The notes below the pieces were generated by a model that made no database searches, was not told the origin of the DNA, and was given only the letters and a program-made list of their open reading frames with translations. Made by a program: the position numbers and the translations under genes. DNA of 37,120 bases from NCBI GenBank assembly GCA_002709005.1, contig PAPH01000059.1, forward strand, positions 1-37,120, written 5' to 3'. Shown piece by piece: positions 22,869 to 30,229 of this stretch. This DNA comes from Hyphomicrobiales bacterium (GTDB lineage: Bacteria; Pseudomonadota; Alphaproteobacteria; Rhizobiales; Rhizobiaceae). How positions within the stretch are numbered: the stretch's first letter is position 1; the number at the start of each line of letters is the position of its first letter.

Positions 22869-23678
22869 ATGCGCTTGATGGTGATGTGCTGGGCAGCACT
22901 GAGCACTGGCCTCACACCGGCCCTGGCGGGGCCGTCCGATCTCGTTCCGCACAGGGCGGTCTACGATCTTTCACTCAAGGAAGCCTCCGAACGGTCCGGC
23001 ATCGACGATATGCGCGGCCGTATGGTCTACGAGTTCAACGGCTCGCAGTGCGACGGCTACACGGTGCAGTTCCGTTTCGTCACGCAGATCGACACCGGCG
23101 AGGCGGTGCGCGTGACCGACCAGCAGACGACAACGTACGAGGACATCCGCGATCATCGCTTTGATTTCGTCACCAAGTCCTATGTCAACGATTCGCTCGA
23201 TCATGAGATCAAGGGCTCGGCCAATATCGACGGCGCCGAGCTCAAGGTCGACCTTGACCAGCCGAAGGATGAATCGCTCGATCTGTCGCCAGCGCTGTTT
23301 CCGACCGAGCACCTGCTTGAGCTTCTGACCAAGGCCGAAGCCGGCGAGACCTTCTATCAGTCGCGCATCTTCGACGGTTCCGACGAGGGCGACGAATCCC
23401 TGATGACGACCACGGTGGTCGGAAAGGAACAGGGCGCGGAGGCCGGCGATCCGGAACTCGACAAGGCCAAGCCGCTCGAAAAGGAACGGTTCTGGCCCGT
23501 TGCCATCTCCTATTTCAACGATGAAGGCGAGGGCGACGGCGTGCCGATCTATTCGATCGCATTCAAGCTCTATCGCAACGGCGTGACCCGCGACTTGACG
23601 ATGGATTACGGCGACTTCGCGCTGGAGGGGGAACTCGCCGAACTCGAATATCTTCAGAGCGAGCCCTGCGCCAACTGA
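22869..23678 (+). CDS. eipB: EipB/DUF1849 family periplasmic envelope protein
   Basis: A 269-residue secreted protein of the DUF1849 family, named EipB in Brucella, where it supports cell-envelope integrity and virulence. A signal peptide ends near residue 20 (LTPALA-GPSD). The mature protein is beta-rich and opens with LVPHRAVYDLSL, a family hallmark. The only cysteines of the mature part, C61 (GSQCDGY) and C267 (SEPCAN, at the end), match the two that form a disulfide in the Brucella protein. The ATG at 22869 follows AGGAGC; an upward extension to 22683 lacks a ribosome site and overlaps RidA. The gene ends 213 bases before rpsB; CGGCCC (23691-23696) with GGGCCG (23703-23708) is a hairpin without T-run that may end its transcript. 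Confidence 0.9.
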   Translation: MRLMVMCWAALSTGLTPALAGPSDLVPHRAVYDLSLKEASERSGIDDMRGRMVYEFNGSQCDGYTVQFRFVTQIDTGEAVRVTDQQTTTYEDIRDHRFDFVTKSYVNDSLDHEIKGSANIDGAELKVDLDQPKDESLDLSPALFPTEHLLELLTKAEAGETFYQSRIFDGSDEGDESLMTTTVVGKEQGAEAGDPELDKAKPLEKERFWPVAISYFNDEGEGDGVPIYSIAFKLYRNGVTRDLTMDYGDFALEGELAELEYLQSEPCAN

Positions 23679-23829
23679 ACCCTGGCAGCGCGGCCCTTCG
23701 CGGGGCCGGAGCTTGCGGACTTTGCGCCCAGGGCTTGCGGTCAGGGATCTTTTTCTGTATGGCCAGCCGCATTCCACACGCGGAGCATGGGACGGTCCGG
23801 GAGAAATCCGGTTCGTTCCGCCGGTGGCG

Positions 23830-23873
23830 TCAACCAGTCAGGTTGAGCGCTGACGTTCCGCGGAGGTTCAACC
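23830..23873 (+). promoter_or_regulatory. rpsB leader with alternative hairpins
   Basis: GGTTGA (23841-23846) can pair with TCAACC at 23830-23835 (loop AGTCA) or with TCAACC at 23868-23873. The second pairing lies 6 bases before the ribosome site AGGAG (23880-23884) of rpsB. Ribosomal protein S2 controls its own operon in E. coli through its leader, so a similar translational switch is plausible here. The start of this transcript is not obvious; TTGCGG/TATGGC (23735-23763, 17-base spacer) is a weak candidate promoter. Confidence 0.4.
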
Positions 23874-23891
23874 GGAAACAGGAGACAAGGC

Positions 23892-24689
23892 ATGGCATTG
23901 CCTGATTTCACCATGCGCCAGCTTCTCGAAGCAGGCGTCCACTTCGGCCACCAGACTCACCGCTGGAACCCGAAGATGAAGCCGTACATTTTCGGCGATC
24001 GCAACAATCTTCACATCATCGACCTCGGTCAGACCGTTCCGCTCCTGCACCAGGCGCTTAAGGTCGTTTCCGATACCGTCGCTTCGGGCGGCCGCGTTCT
24101 TTTCGTCGGCACCAAGCGCCAGGCTTCGGAAATCGTCGCTGACGCCGCCGAGCGTTCGGCCCAGTACTTCGTCAACGCCCGCTGGCTCGGCGGCATGCTG
24201 ACCAACTGGAAGACCATTTCGAACTCGATCCAGCGTCTGCGCAAGCTCGACGAGATCCTTGCTTCGGACGCCCAGGGCTTCACCAAGAAGGAACGCCTCA
24301 ACCTCGAGCGCGAGCGCGAAAAGCTCAACCGCGCGCTCGGCGGCATCCGCGACATGGGCGGCACCCCGGACCTGATGTTCGTGATCGACACCAACAAGGA
24401 ATCGATCGCCATTCAGGAAGCCAAGCGTCTCGGCATCCCGGTTGTCGCCGTGATCGACTCCAACTGCGATCCCGATGTCGTCGACTTCCCGATCCCGGGC
24501 AATGACGACGCATCGCGCGCGCTGTCGCTTTATTGCGACCTGATCAGCCGCGCCTGCCTCGACGGCATCGCCCGTCAGCAGGGCGCCTCGGGCGTCGACG
24601 TCGGTGCGGCCGCGGAAGCTCCGGCGGAAGAGGCAATCGCCGAAACCCCTGCCGAGGAAGTCCCGGCGGCGGAAGCCAACAACGCCTGA
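23892..24689 (+). CDS. rpsB: 30S ribosomal protein S2
   Basis: A 265-residue ribosomal protein S2. It binds the 30S subunit between head and body. The N-terminus [33 protein letters not shown] and the middle block [29 protein letters not shown] are hallmarks of the family. Residues 236-265 form an alanine/glutamate-rich tail ([21 protein letters not shown]), a common alphaproteobacterial extension. ATG at 23892 follows AGGAGACAAGGC. It is the first gene of the rpsB-tsf-pyrH-frr unit and is preceded by a leader with mutually exclusive pairings. Confidence 0.98.
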   Translation: MALPDFTMRQLLEAGVHFGHQTHRWNPKMKPYIFGDRNNLHIIDLGQTVPLLHQALKVVSDTVASGGRVLFVGTKRQASEIVADAAERSAQYFVNARWLGGMLTNWKTISNSIQRLRKLDEILASDAQGFTKKERLNLEREREKLNRALGGIRDMGGTPDLMFVIDTNKESIAIQEAKRLGIPVVAVIDSNCDPDVVDFPIPGNDDASRALSLYCDLISRACLDGIARQQGASGVDVGAAAEAPAEEAIAETPAEEVPAAEANNA

Positions 24690-24704
24690 CATACAGGCTT
24701 CATA

Positions 24705-24732
24705 CGGTTCCGGCAGTAACCTGCCGGAACCG
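24705..24732 (+). promoter_or_regulatory. rpsB-tsf intergenic hairpin
   Basis: A perfect 12-bp stem, CGGTTCCGGCAG (24705-24716) with CTGCCGGAACCG (24721-24732), tetraloop TAAC, no T-run. It is strong enough to be a partial attenuator, a processing site or a 3'-end stabiliser that sets the S2 to EF-Ts ratio. Confidence 0.7.
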
Positions 24733-24812
24733 CTATCCGGACGGCGCATCTGCGCCAGTTTCGCGGGAGCGCCGAAGACCGGCAGCCCCGCCTGAATCTA
24801 CAAGAGGCAATT

Positions 24813-25736
24813 ATGAGCATTTCCGCTGCGATGGTGAAGGAACTGCGCGAGAAGACCGGCGCAGGCATGATGGACTGCAAGAAGGCGCTCGCCGAAACCA
24901 ATGGCGACATGGAAGCCGCCATCGACTGGCTGCGCGCCAAGGGCATCTCCAAGGCTGACAAGAAGGCCGGCCGCACCGCCGCCGAGGGTCTGATCGGCCT
25001 CGCTTCGGGCGCCAACGAAGCCGTCGTCGTCGAGGTCAACTCCGAGACCGACTTCGTTGCCCGCAACGATGCTTTCCAGGCGCTGGTCCGCGATGTCGCG
25101 GAAGCCGCACTTTCCACCGACGGCTCGGTCGAGGCGGTCTCCGCCGCTACCGTCGCCTCGTCGGGCAAGTCGGTCGCCGACACCGTCAAGGATGCCGTCG
25201 GCCAGATCGGCGAGAACCTGACCTTCCGCCGTTCGGCCAAGCTTTCGGTCGATGCCGGTGTGGTGTCGAGCTACGTTCACAACGCGGTTGCCGACAATCT
25301 CGGCAAGCTCGGCGTGCTCGTGGCGCTGAAGTCGACCGGCAACACCGAGGCGCTTCACGCCATCGGCCGTCAGGTCGCCATGCACGTCGCCGCGACCGCT
25401 CCGCTCGCGCTGAACAAGGACGCCGTCGATCCGGCGATCGCCGATCGCGAACGCAACGTCTTCATCGAACAGGCCCGCGAATCGGGCAAGCCGGACAACA
25501 TCATCGAAAAGATGGTGGAAGGCCGCATGCGCAAGTTTTACGAGGAAGTGGCCCTTCTCTCGCAGGCTTTCGTAATCAACCCGGACCAGACCGTCGGCGA
25601 AGCCGTCAAGGCCGCGGAAGCCGAAGTCGGCGCCCCGATCGAAGTTACCGCCTTCGTGCGTCTCGCCCTCGGCGAAGGCGTGGAGAAGGAACAGAGCGAT
25701 TTCGCCGCCGAAGTCGCCGCAGCCGCCAAGGGCTAA
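24813..25736 (+). CDS. tsf: Translation elongation factor Ts
   Basis: A 307-residue elongation factor Ts, which exchanges GDP for GTP on EF-Tu in the cytoplasm. The N-terminal UBA-like module has [34 protein letters not shown], the classical EF-Ts signature. The core (from 55) contains [10 protein letters not shown], the second signature, which contacts EF-Tu. The length is usual for the alphaproteobacterial form. ATG at 24813 follows AAGAGGC. It follows rpsB after 123 bases that include a 12-bp hairpin, and precedes pyrH with two further hairpins. Confidence 0.98.
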   Translation: MSISAAMVKELREKTGAGMMDCKKALAETNGDMEAAIDWLRAKGISKADKKAGRTAAEGLIGLASGANEAVVVEVNSETDFVARNDAFQALVRDVAEAALSTDGSVEAVSAATVASSGKSVADTVKDAVGQIGENLTFRRSAKLSVDAGVVSSYVHNAVADNLGKLGVLVALKSTGNTEALHAIGRQVAMHVAATAPLALNKDAVDPAIADRERNVFIEQARESGKPDNIIEKMVEGRMRKFYEEVALLSQAFVINPDQTVGEAVKAAEAEVGAPIEVTAFVRLALGEGVEKEQSDFAAEVAAAAKG

Positions 25737-25740
25737 CACG

Positions 25741-25804
25741 GTGCGCGTAACGCGCACAAGCACTTGAAAACCGAAGGGCATCGCGTGACAACGCGGTGCC
25801 CTTC
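25741..25804 (+). promoter_or_regulatory. Two tandem hairpins between tsf and pyrH
   Basis: GTGCGCG (25741-25747) with CGCGCAC (25751-25757), loop TAA; then a 13-bp stem, 25773-25785 with 25792-25804 (one G-T pair), loop TGACAA. Neither is followed by a T-run. They start four bases after the tsf stop and may cause partial termination or RNA processing before pyrH. Confidence 0.6.
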
Positions 25805-25840
25805 GTGTATCCGGGCTCAAACAGAATGAAAGCAATCACG

Positions 25841-26566
25841 ATGACCCAGGGCACCCCCGTCTACAAGCGCGTTCTACTCAAGGCTTCGGGGGAAGCGCTG
25901 ATGGGCGAGCAGGGGTTCGGCATCGACGTGACGGTGGCCGACCGGATCGCCGGCGACATCGCCGAGGTGCGCGCCATGGGCGTGCAGGTCGGCGTGGTGG
26001 TTGGCGGCGGCAACATCTTCCGTGGCGTGGCCGTGGCCTCCAAGGGTGGCGACCGGGTGACCGGCGACCACATGGGGATGCTGGCGACCGTCATCAATGC
26101 GCTGGCGCTTGCAACGTCGCTGAGGAAGATCGGCATCGACTGCGAGGTTCTTTCGGCCATTTCGATGCCGGAGATCTGCCAGAGCTTCTCCCAGCGCGCG
26201 GCCCTTCATCATCTCGAGCGCGGCAAGGTCGTGATCTTCGCCGGCGGGACGGGCAACCCGTTCTTCACCACCGATTCCGCCGCCTCCCTGCGCGCCGCCG
26301 AAATCGGTGCCCAGGCGATCCTCAAAGGCACGCAGGTCGACGGCATCTATTCGGCCGATCCGAAGAAGGATCCGACGGCCACGCGGTTCGATACGCTGAC
26401 GCACGAGGAAGTGCTGCAGAAGGGGCTCGCCGTCATGGACGTGGCGGCCGTGGCTCTGGCGCGCGAGAATTCAATTCCGATCATCGTCTTCTCGATCCAC
26501 GAGAAGGGTGCCTTCGCCAAGATCGTCGGCGGCGAGGGACGCGGCACGGTCGTCAAGGACAGATAG
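25841..26566 (+). CDS. pyrH: UMP kinase
   Basis: A 241-residue UMP kinase of the amino-acid-kinase fold. It phosphorylates UMP to UDP with ATP. Motifs are KRVLLKASGEALMG (phosphate-binding start), VVVGGGNIFRG, VTGDHMGMLATVINALAL, the FAGGTGNPFFTTDSAA block and GTQVDGIYSADPKKDP. The length fits hexameric bacterial UMP kinases. I chose the ATG at 25841 (MTQGTPVYKR) because homologues begin a few residues before VYKRVLLK; the ATG at 25826 would add five residues and the GTG at 25796 lies inside the hairpin. The ribosome site is weak (GAAAG). It follows tsf and precedes frr after 75 bases. Confidence 0.97.
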   Translation: MTQGTPVYKRVLLKASGEALMGEQGFGIDVTVADRIAGDIAEVRAMGVQVGVVVGGGNIFRGVAVASKGGDRVTGDHMGMLATVINALALATSLRKIGIDCEVLSAISMPEICQSFSQRAALHHLERGKVVIFAGGTGNPFFTTDSAASLRAAEIGAQAILKGTQVDGIYSADPKKDPTATRFDTLTHEEVLQKGLAVMDVAAVALARENSIPIIVFSIHEKGAFAKIVGGEGRGTVVKDR

Positions 26567-26641
26567 GCCCGGCAGGCGCCCGAGACCGGAGAGGGCTTCG
26601 GTTTCGCGCGCGCCACGCCGGAAGACAGAAGGAAGAGACGC

Positions 26642-27202
26642 ATGAGTGAGGGAATCGATTTCAAGGACATCCAGCGGCGCATGGATGGCGCGATCAGCGC
26701 GTTCAAGAGCGATCTGGCTTCGCTGAGGACCGGCCGTGCATCGTCCAATCTTCTCGACGTGGTGAATGTCGAGGCTTACGGCTCGAAGATGCCGCTCAAC
26801 CAGGTGGCCAACGTCACCGTTCCGGAGCCGCGCATGCTCTCGGTTTCGGTCTGGGACAAGCAGATGGTCGGCGCGGTCGACCGGGCGATCCGCGAGGCCA
26901 ATCTGGGCCTCAATCCGATCGTCGACGGCCAGAACCTGCGCATTCCGCTGCCCGAACTCAACGAGGAGCGCCGCAAGGAACTCGTGAAGGTGGCCCATAC
27001 TTATGCTGAAAACGCGCGTGTGGCCGTGCGTCACGTGCGCCGCGATGGTATGGATGATCTCAAGAAGGCGGAGAAGGACGGCGACATCAGCCAGGATGAT
27101 CATCGCCGCGATTCCGACCGCGTCCAGAAGATGACGGACGAGGTGATTTCCGAAGTCGACCGCTTGCTCGGCGAGAAGGAAAAGGAAATCATGCAGGTCT
27201 AG
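26642..27202 (+). CDS. frr: Ribosome recycling factor
   Basis: A 186-residue ribosome recycling factor, which with EF-G splits the ribosome after termination. Domain I helices and the LRTGRAS motif (residues 28-34, which contacts 23S rRNA), then [16 protein letters not shown] of the hinge and domain II, and the [19 protein letters not shown] and [21 protein letters not shown] helices are all present. The length is normal. ATG at 26642 follows AAGGAAG. Upstream there is a small imperfect hairpin (CGAGACCG with CGGTTTCG) without T-run. It is followed by uppS after 49 bases. Confidence 0.98.
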   Translation: MSEGIDFKDIQRRMDGAISAFKSDLASLRTGRASSNLLDVVNVEAYGSKMPLNQVANVTVPEPRMLSVSVWDKQMVGAVDRAIREANLGLNPIVDGQNLRIPLPELNEERRKELVKVAHTYAENARVAVRHVRRDGMDDLKKAEKDGDISQDDHRRDSDRVQKMTDEVISEVDRLLGEKEKEIMQV

Positions 27203-27251
27203 CCTTTCCGGCTTTTACATGCCGGGCGTGATTTCGGGAGGCACGGTTCGT

Positions 27252-27995
27252 ATGCAGGGTCTCGACCCAACCAAATTGCCGCGTCACGTCGCCATCATCA
27301 TGGATGGCAACGGGCGCTGGGCGCGGGCGCGCGGACTGCCCCGGACAGCCGGCCACAAGGCCGGTGTCGAGCGGGTCCGCGACGTGGTGCGGGCGGCGCG
27401 CGAATTCGGTCTGGAGTATGTGACCCTCTACGCGTTCTCGTCTGAGAACTGGAGCCGGCCCAAGGAAGAGGTCTCCGACCTGATGCGGCTTCTCAAGCTG
27501 TTCATCCGCCGGGATCTCGACGAACTCCATTCGGAAAACGTGCGCATCCGGGTGATCGGCTGCCGCGAGACGGTTCAGAGCGACATTCGCGCGCTTCTCG
27601 ACGAGGCCGAGGAGCGGACCCGGCGCAATACCGGGCCCAATCTTCAGATCGCCTTCAATTACGGCGCCCGCGACGAGATCGTGCGCGCGGCGCAAAAGAT
27701 CGCCAAGGAGGTCGCCGAAGGGAGGCTGTCGCCCGACGCGGTGACCGAGGAGCGCATCGAGGCCGCGCTCGATACGGCGGGCATTCCCGATCCGGACCTG
27801 GTGATCCGCACCTCCGGCGAGCAGCGCCTGTCGAATTTCCTGCTCTGGCAGGCCGCTTACGCCGAACTGGTCTTCGTGCCCTGCCTGTGGCCCGATTTCG
27901 ACCGCGCCCAGCTTCGCGCCGCGCTTGAGGAATACGGGAGGCGCGACCGGCGATTCGGCGCCGTCAGCCCGCCCGGTCTGGCGGTCGGTTCATGA
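27252..27995 (+). CDS. uppS: Isoprenyl transferase (undecaprenyl diphosphate synthase)
   Basis: A 247-residue cis-prenyltransferase that makes the C55 lipid carrier for peptidoglycan and O-antigen. Motifs: [13 protein letters not shown] with catalytic D18, [11 protein letters not shown], and the C-terminal [27 protein letters not shown]. The length fits UppS of the order. I chose the ATG at 27252 with GGGAGG about 11 bases upstream; an ATG at 27219 adds 11 residues without a ribosome site. It overlaps cdsA by four bases (ATGA), so both are translationally coupled. Confidence 0.96.
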   Translation: MQGLDPTKLPRHVAIIMDGNGRWARARGLPRTAGHKAGVERVRDVVRAAREFGLEYVTLYAFSSENWSRPKEEVSDLMRLLKLFIRRDLDELHSENVRIRVIGCRETVQSDIRALLDEAEERTRRNTGPNLQIAFNYGARDEIVRAAQKIAKEVAEGRLSPDAVTEERIEAALDTAGIPDPDLVIRTSGEQRLSNFLLWQAAYAELVFVPCLWPDFDRAQLRAALEEYGRRDRRFGAVSPPGLAVGS

Positions 27996-28831
27996 TCAGC
28001 CGGGAACTGCGTCTCCGGATCATCTCGGCTGTCGTTCTCGCCATTCCCGTTCTCGCGCTGACATGGTTCGGCGGTCTCTGGTTCCGGTGTTTCGCCGCGG
28101 TTCTGGGTCTTCTCATCTATTACGAATTCGCCAGCATCACCGATTTGAAGTCGCGCGAGCCGGCGGAAGGGATCGTCGGCTGGGCGGCGGTGGCACTCGC
28201 CGGCATCCTCGTTGTGATGGCGATGCCCAGTCAGGCTTTGATCGCTATTGTGGCCGGCGCTGCCATTGCCGCCTTGCCTGCGCTCAGGCACCGGACCGCG
28301 CCGTGGGCGGCGGTCGCCATTCTCTATTCGGGGCTGTTTGCGATCACGCTCGCCGGGGTTCGCGGCACCGGGATCTACGGGCTTTATGCGATGCTCTTCA
28401 TCATCGCCATCGTCTGGGCCACCGACATCCTGGCCTATTTCTGCGGACGAGCGATCGGCGGCCGCAAGCTCGCGCCGGCGATCTCGCCGGGCAAGACCTG
28501 GTCGGGCGCCTTGTTCGGCGCTGGCGCCGGAGTGGCAGCGGGCCTCCTCGTGGCGCTCACATTGAGGCAGGGCGGCAGCTTCGCGGTTCCGCTGATCGCG
28601 CTGGCGCTCTCGGTCGCCTCGCAGTGCGGCGACCTGTTCGAAAGCTGGATCAAGCGGAAATTCTCGGTCAAGGACTCGAGTCGCCTCATTCCGGGACATG
28701 GCGGCGTGATGGACCGGGTGGATGGCCTTGTGTTCGCCGTTTTTGCGGCCTTTATTCTGGCGCTCGCAATGCCGTCAACGACCTCCGGGCCGGCGAGTGG
28801 GGAGCTTGCCGCAAGGTTGCTCGGCAATTAA
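27992..28831 (+). CDS. cdsA: Phosphatidate cytidylyltransferase
   Basis: A 279-residue inner-membrane enzyme that activates phosphatidic acid with CTP to CDP-diacylglycerol, the precursor of all phospholipids. The CDS signature is complete: [13 protein letters not shown], then [12 protein letters not shown]. It has about eight hydrophobic segments. The start ATG at 27992 overlaps the uppS stop. In the Brucella-type order dxr would follow; here rseP comes next after 69 bases, so dxr must be elsewhere. Confidence 0.96.
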   Translation: MISRELRLRIISAVVLAIPVLALTWFGGLWFRCFAAVLGLLIYYEFASITDLKSREPAEGIVGWAAVALAGILVVMAMPSQALIAIVAGAAIAALPALRHRTAPWAAVAILYSGLFAITLAGVRGTGIYGLYAMLFIIAIVWATDILAYFCGRAIGGRKLAPAISPGKTWSGALFGAGAGVAAGLLVALTLRQGGSFAVPLIALALSVASQCGDLFESWIKRKFSVKDSSRLIPGHGGVMDRVDGLVFAVFAAFILALAMPSTTSGPASGELAARLLGN

Positions 28832-28900
28832 GGACACAGCATTTCATGCGAAGCGCGCCCGGATGGCCAGGCTGGCGGGCGAGGGACAGGACGGAGACTG

Positions 28901-30034
28901 ATGGAATTTATCACCGGCATCTGGGGCCTGCTGACTGGCTATATTCTGCCGTTCCTCATCGTTCTGACCATCGTGGTCTTCTTTCACGAACTCGGCCACT
29001 ACCTCGTCGGCCGCTGGTGCGGCATCCGCGCGCTCGCCTTCTCGGTGGGGTTCGGGCCCGAGATCACCGGCTTCACCGACCGTCACGGAACCCGCTGGAA
29101 GCTCTCCGCGATCCCGCTCGGCGGCTATGTTAAGTTTCTGGGCGACGAGAATGCGGCAAGCGTACCCGATGCGGACGCGGTGAGCCGGATGTCGGCCGAG
29201 GAGAGGGCGCATTCGTTCCCTGGCGCCTCGCTCTGGCGCCGCGCGGCGACGGTTGCCGCAGGCCCGGTCGCCAATTTCATTCTCGCCATAGCCATCTTCG
29301 CCGTCTTCTTCTCGCTCAACGGGCGGATGATCGCCGACCCGGTGGTGGCCGAAGTGCAGCCTGAAAGTGCGGCGGCGGCAGCGGGTATCCAGCCCGGCGA
29401 CCGTTTCGTCAGCATCGACGGCGAAGAAATGAAGACCTTCGAGGACGTGCGCCGCCACGTGGCGCCGCGTCCCGGCGTGCCGATGGACCTGCGCATCGAG
29501 CGCGACGGCGCGATGCTGGATCTCGAACTGACGCCGGTGCGTACCGAGATCGAGGACGAGTTCGGCAACAAGATGGAAGTCGGGCAGATCGGCGTGGTGA
29601 CCAATCGTGACAGCGGTCGGTTCCGGGTCGAGCACTACACGCCGGTCGAGGCGGTGGGCGAGGGCGCCAAGGAGAGCTGGTTCATCGTCACCCGCACCTT
29701 CGGCTATATCGGCAACATCATCACCGGCCGCGAGAAGGCCGACCAGCTCGGTGGCCCGATTCGGGTCGCCCAGGTGTCCGGCCAGATGGCCACTCTGGGC
29801 TGGGCGGCGCTGATTCAGCTGGCGGCTGTGCTTTCGGTGTCAATCGGACTGCTGAATCTGATGCCTGTCCCCATGCTCGACGGTGGACATTTGGTCTTCT
29901 ATGCCATAGAGGCGGTATTGGGCCGGCCACTGGGCGAGGCGACCATGGAGTGGGCGTTTCGGATCGGTTTGACGGCGGTTTTATCTCTGATGCTGTTCGC
30001 GACCTGGAACGACGTCAGCATGTTGATAGGCTAG
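28901..30034 (+). CDS. rseP: Site-2 metalloprotease RseP
   Basis: A 377-residue intramembrane zinc metalloprotease of the M50 family. The zinc motif H29-E30-L-G-H33 is in the first membrane segment and the third ligand motif LDG is at 326-328 (PVPMLDGGHLVFY). A single PDZ domain spans about 125-205 (AEVQPESAAAAAGIQPGDRFVSIDG). Three to four hydrophobic segments are visible. In E. coli RseP releases sigma-E by cleaving RseA and clears signal peptides; alphaproteobacterial substrates differ. GACGGAGACTG precedes the ATG. It is followed by 195 bases, including likely regulatory repeats, then bamA. Confidence 0.95.
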   Translation: MEFITGIWGLLTGYILPFLIVLTIVVFFHELGHYLVGRWCGIRALAFSVGFGPEITGFTDRHGTRWKLSAIPLGGYVKFLGDENAASVPDADAVSRMSAEERAHSFPGASLWRRAATVAAGPVANFILAIAIFAVFFSLNGRMIADPVVAEVQPESAAAAAGIQPGDRFVSIDGEEMKTFEDVRRHVAPRPGVPMDLRIERDGAMLDLELTPVRTEIEDEFGNKMEVGQIGVVTNRDSGRFRVEHYTPVEAVGEGAKESWFIVTRTFGYIGNIITGREKADQLGGPIRVAQVSGQMATLGWAALIQLAAVLSVSIGLLNLMPVPMLDGGHLVFYAIEAVLGRPLGEATMEWAFRIGLTAVLSLMLFATWNDVSMLIG

Positions 30035-30145
30035 GAGATGGGGCGCTCCTTAGTCGATTGTTAAGCTTAAGGAAAAGCAGGCGTGGCGATTTGGCCACGG
30101 CTGGCAATGAAGTAAACAGAATTTAACCAGCGCCCTTGCTTGTGG

Positions 30146-30162
30146 GTTAAAAGCAGTTAAAA
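30146..30162. promoter_or_regulatory. Direct repeat GTTAAAA-GCA-GTTAAAA upstream of bamA
   Basis: Two identical 7-base units with 10-base period, so both face the same side of the DNA, 84 to 68 bases before the bamA ATG. GTTAA is the half-site word of CtrA, but the spacing (TTAA-N6-TTAA) is one base short of its full site. Nearby TTAAGC-TTAA and TTTAACC words also make this gap AT-rich, and a bamA promoter may be here. Confidence 0.4.
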
Positions 30163-30229
30163 CGGCTCTTGAGTGACTCAGGGCGAGCACGCGCTGCCGG
30201 GGACATTGGGTAAAAAGGTAAGCAGATTC

